DNA of 7,167 nucleotides from Halomonas sp. (GTDB lineage Bacteria; Pseudomonadota; Gammaproteobacteria; Pseudomonadales; Oleiphilaceae): the NCBI GenBank assembly GCA_007135745.1, contig SLIH01000027.1:1-7167 (forward strand), given 5' to 3'. The translations under genes were made by a program, and so were the position numbers. A model generated the notes under the pieces. That model made no database searches. It was not told where the DNA came from and was given only the letters and a program-made list of their open reading frames with translations. Positions 6,469 through 7,167 of the stretch are shown here, in pieces (position 1 is the first letter of the stretch; each line of letters opens with the position of its first letter).

Positions 6469-6884
6469 TCCGCAAGCAGGAATCTTTTTTCCCCGAACCG
6501 GAAACCGGTCGCTCCCTGATGGAACGACTGGAAGAAGGTCTGTTGCCACTGATCAATGTGGTCTTTCTGCTGCTGATGTTCTTTCTCATCGCCGGCATTA
6601 TTCTCAGCGATGAACTCCCTCCGCTGCCACAGAGCCTGGCGGGGGATCAGGGGGATCAGCCCCAGCTCGATCTTGTGGTTGATGCCCAGGGCCAGCTCCG
6701 GCATGAGGGCCGCGAAATCACCAAACAGCAGCTTTCGGAGCGCCTCCCCACCTATGATGTGGAGAACCGACTCCGTGTCGGGGCCCACGAGAATCTCTCC
6801 ATGGGGGAGCTGGAAGCCCTGTTCAGCGCCCTGGCTGAAGCCGGACACCCGGAAATTATTCTGCTCACGGACCAGAACCCATGA
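6465..6884 (+). CDS. exbD: ExbD/TolR-family protein with Asn in place of the key Asp (ExbD2)
   Basis: A 139-residue second ExbD paralogue. After a 25-residue cytoplasmic stretch comes LLPLINVVFLLLMFFLIAGI (27-46), clearly homologous to the transmembrane helix of the preceding protein. However, codon 31 is AAT (Asn), where the other copy and E. coli ExbD have Asp. The periplasmic part (QLDLVVDAQGQLRHEGREIT, then RLRVGAHENLSMGELEALFSALAEAG) has the usual ExbD/TolR strands and helix and ends in IILLTDQNP. The ATG at 6465 is chosen over an in-frame GTG at 6444 because it forms an ATGA overlap with the first exbD and has GGGAG (6454-6458) 6 bases upstream. It probably forms a heterodimer with ExbD1 inside the ExbB pentamer. 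Without a protonatable residue it could not carry protons in the standard way, so a structural or TonB-contacting role is inferred. Confidence 0.9.
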   Translation: MIRKQESFFPEPETGRSLMERLEEGLLPLINVVFLLLMFFLIAGIILSDELPPLPQSLAGDQGDQPQLDLVVDAQGQLRHEGREITKQQLSERLPTYDVENRLRVGAHENLSMGELEALFSALAEAGHPEIILLTDQNP

Positions 6885-7167
6885 GCCGTAATGTTCGTCC
6901 ATTCATTGGCGCATTTGCCCTCGTTATGGCCATTGCCGTCCACGTGATGATTCTTGTAGGCCAGCGGCTGGAAAGCCCAACCCTGCCCGGACCACGAGAC
7001 ACGGACCGGGGTATTGTCGTAAGCACCGAGACACCGCCCCCGGCCCAGCCGGAGGAGCAGGAAACCGAGCCGGAGCCGGACTCCGAACCGGAACCTGACC
7101 CCGAACCTGACCCCGAACCTGAGCCCGAGCCCGAACCCGAGCCCGAACCCGAACCCGAACCCGAGCC
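6881..7167 (+). CDS. tonB: TonB energy-transducing protein (partial, N-terminal 95 residues)
   Basis: The start overlaps the preceding stop (ATGA, 6881-6884). A short basic N-terminus (MSRNVRP) and one hydrophobic signal-anchor (about residues 8-27, FIGAFALVMAIAVHVMILVG) place it in the inner membrane. H21 matches the essential His of the TonB SxxxH helix motif, while the Ser position is Ala (A17). From about residue 51 the chain is Pro/Glu-rich, and from residue 63 it is an almost pure Glu-Pro/Asp-Pro repeat that runs off the window. This is the extended periplasm-spanning region. The C-terminal domain that contacts TonB boxes of outer-membrane receptors is not in view. E. coli TonB has Glu-Pro followed by Lys-Pro repeats; here only acidic repeats are seen so far. 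Position after exbB and two exbD genes makes TonB very likely. Confidence 0.88.
   Translation, partial: MSRNVRPFIGAFALVMAIAVHVMILVGQRLESPTLPGPRDTDRGIVVSTETPPPAQPEEQETEPEPDSEPEPDPEPDPEPEPEPEPEPEPEPEPE
7067..7167 (+). repeat. Tandem hexanucleotide (Pro-Glu codon) repeat inside tonB
   Basis: From 7067 to the window end the DNA consists of hexamers of the form GAR-CCN, encoding Glu-Pro with some Asp-Pro and one Asp-Ser. The first units vary in codons (CCG, CCT). A 12-base unit GAACCTGACCCC is present twice in tandem around 7091-7114. The last units use only CCC with GAA or GAG. The growing homogeneity to the right suggests expansion by slippage or unequal exchange. The repeat continues past the window. 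Confidence 0.85.

Noticed and set aside
7067..7167. Regular repeats as a possible CRISPR array
   Set aside because: Units are 6 bases with no spacers and encode Glu-Pro in the tonB frame.

Overview
The window looks like chromosomal DNA of a free-living gammaproteobacterium. It is moderately GC-rich and has good Shine-Dalgarno sites. Its metal-regulation sites match the gammaproteobacterial Zur, Fur and FNR/Anr consensus sequences. The overall style recalls Marinobacter/Halomonas-like marine bacteria, but that is an impression from protein flavour, not proof. No rRNA, tRNA, insertion sequence or CRISPR array is visible.

Layout, left to right. (1) Positions 1-1323, minus strand: the first 441 codons of a cNMP-binding / CBS / DUF294 nucleotidyltransferase-type signalling protein, cut by the window edge. 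(2) A 182-base divergent region carries a Zur box (1445-1461). It leads into a COG0523 zinc-stress GTPase (zigA-like, 1506-2723, plus). (3) Convergent with it is a minus-strand pair, 4395 to 2804: an unrecognised 387-residue membrane protein translationally coupled to a hotdog-fold thioesterase. An imperfect hairpin sits between the convergent ends. (4) A divergent intergenic region with a weak Fur-like site (4515-4529) precedes a 183-residue unrecognised acidic protein (4587-5138). (5) After a GC-rich hairpin and a regulatory region with an exact FNR/Anr consensus (5242-5255) and a strong Fur box (5298-5316) comes an overlapping operon exbB-exbD1-exbD2-tonB (5352 to the window end). The tonB gene is cut inside a Pro-Glu repeat.

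How they work together: the right half is an iron-controlled energy-transducing module. ExbB and two ExbD paralogues would form the proton-driven motor in the inner membrane, and TonB would carry its energy to outer-membrane receptors, probably encoded further right. The second ExbD has Asn where the motor's key Asp normally sits, so the motor may be an asymmetric ExbD heterodimer. The zigA-like gene belongs to zinc homeostasis under Zur. The window is thus rich in metal-responsive control (zinc on the left, iron on the right), with two unrecognised proteins between.

No wholly new system is evident. The most interesting points are the Asp/Asn ExbD pair, the combined FNR and Fur sites before exbB, and the possibly Fur-linked unknown protein.
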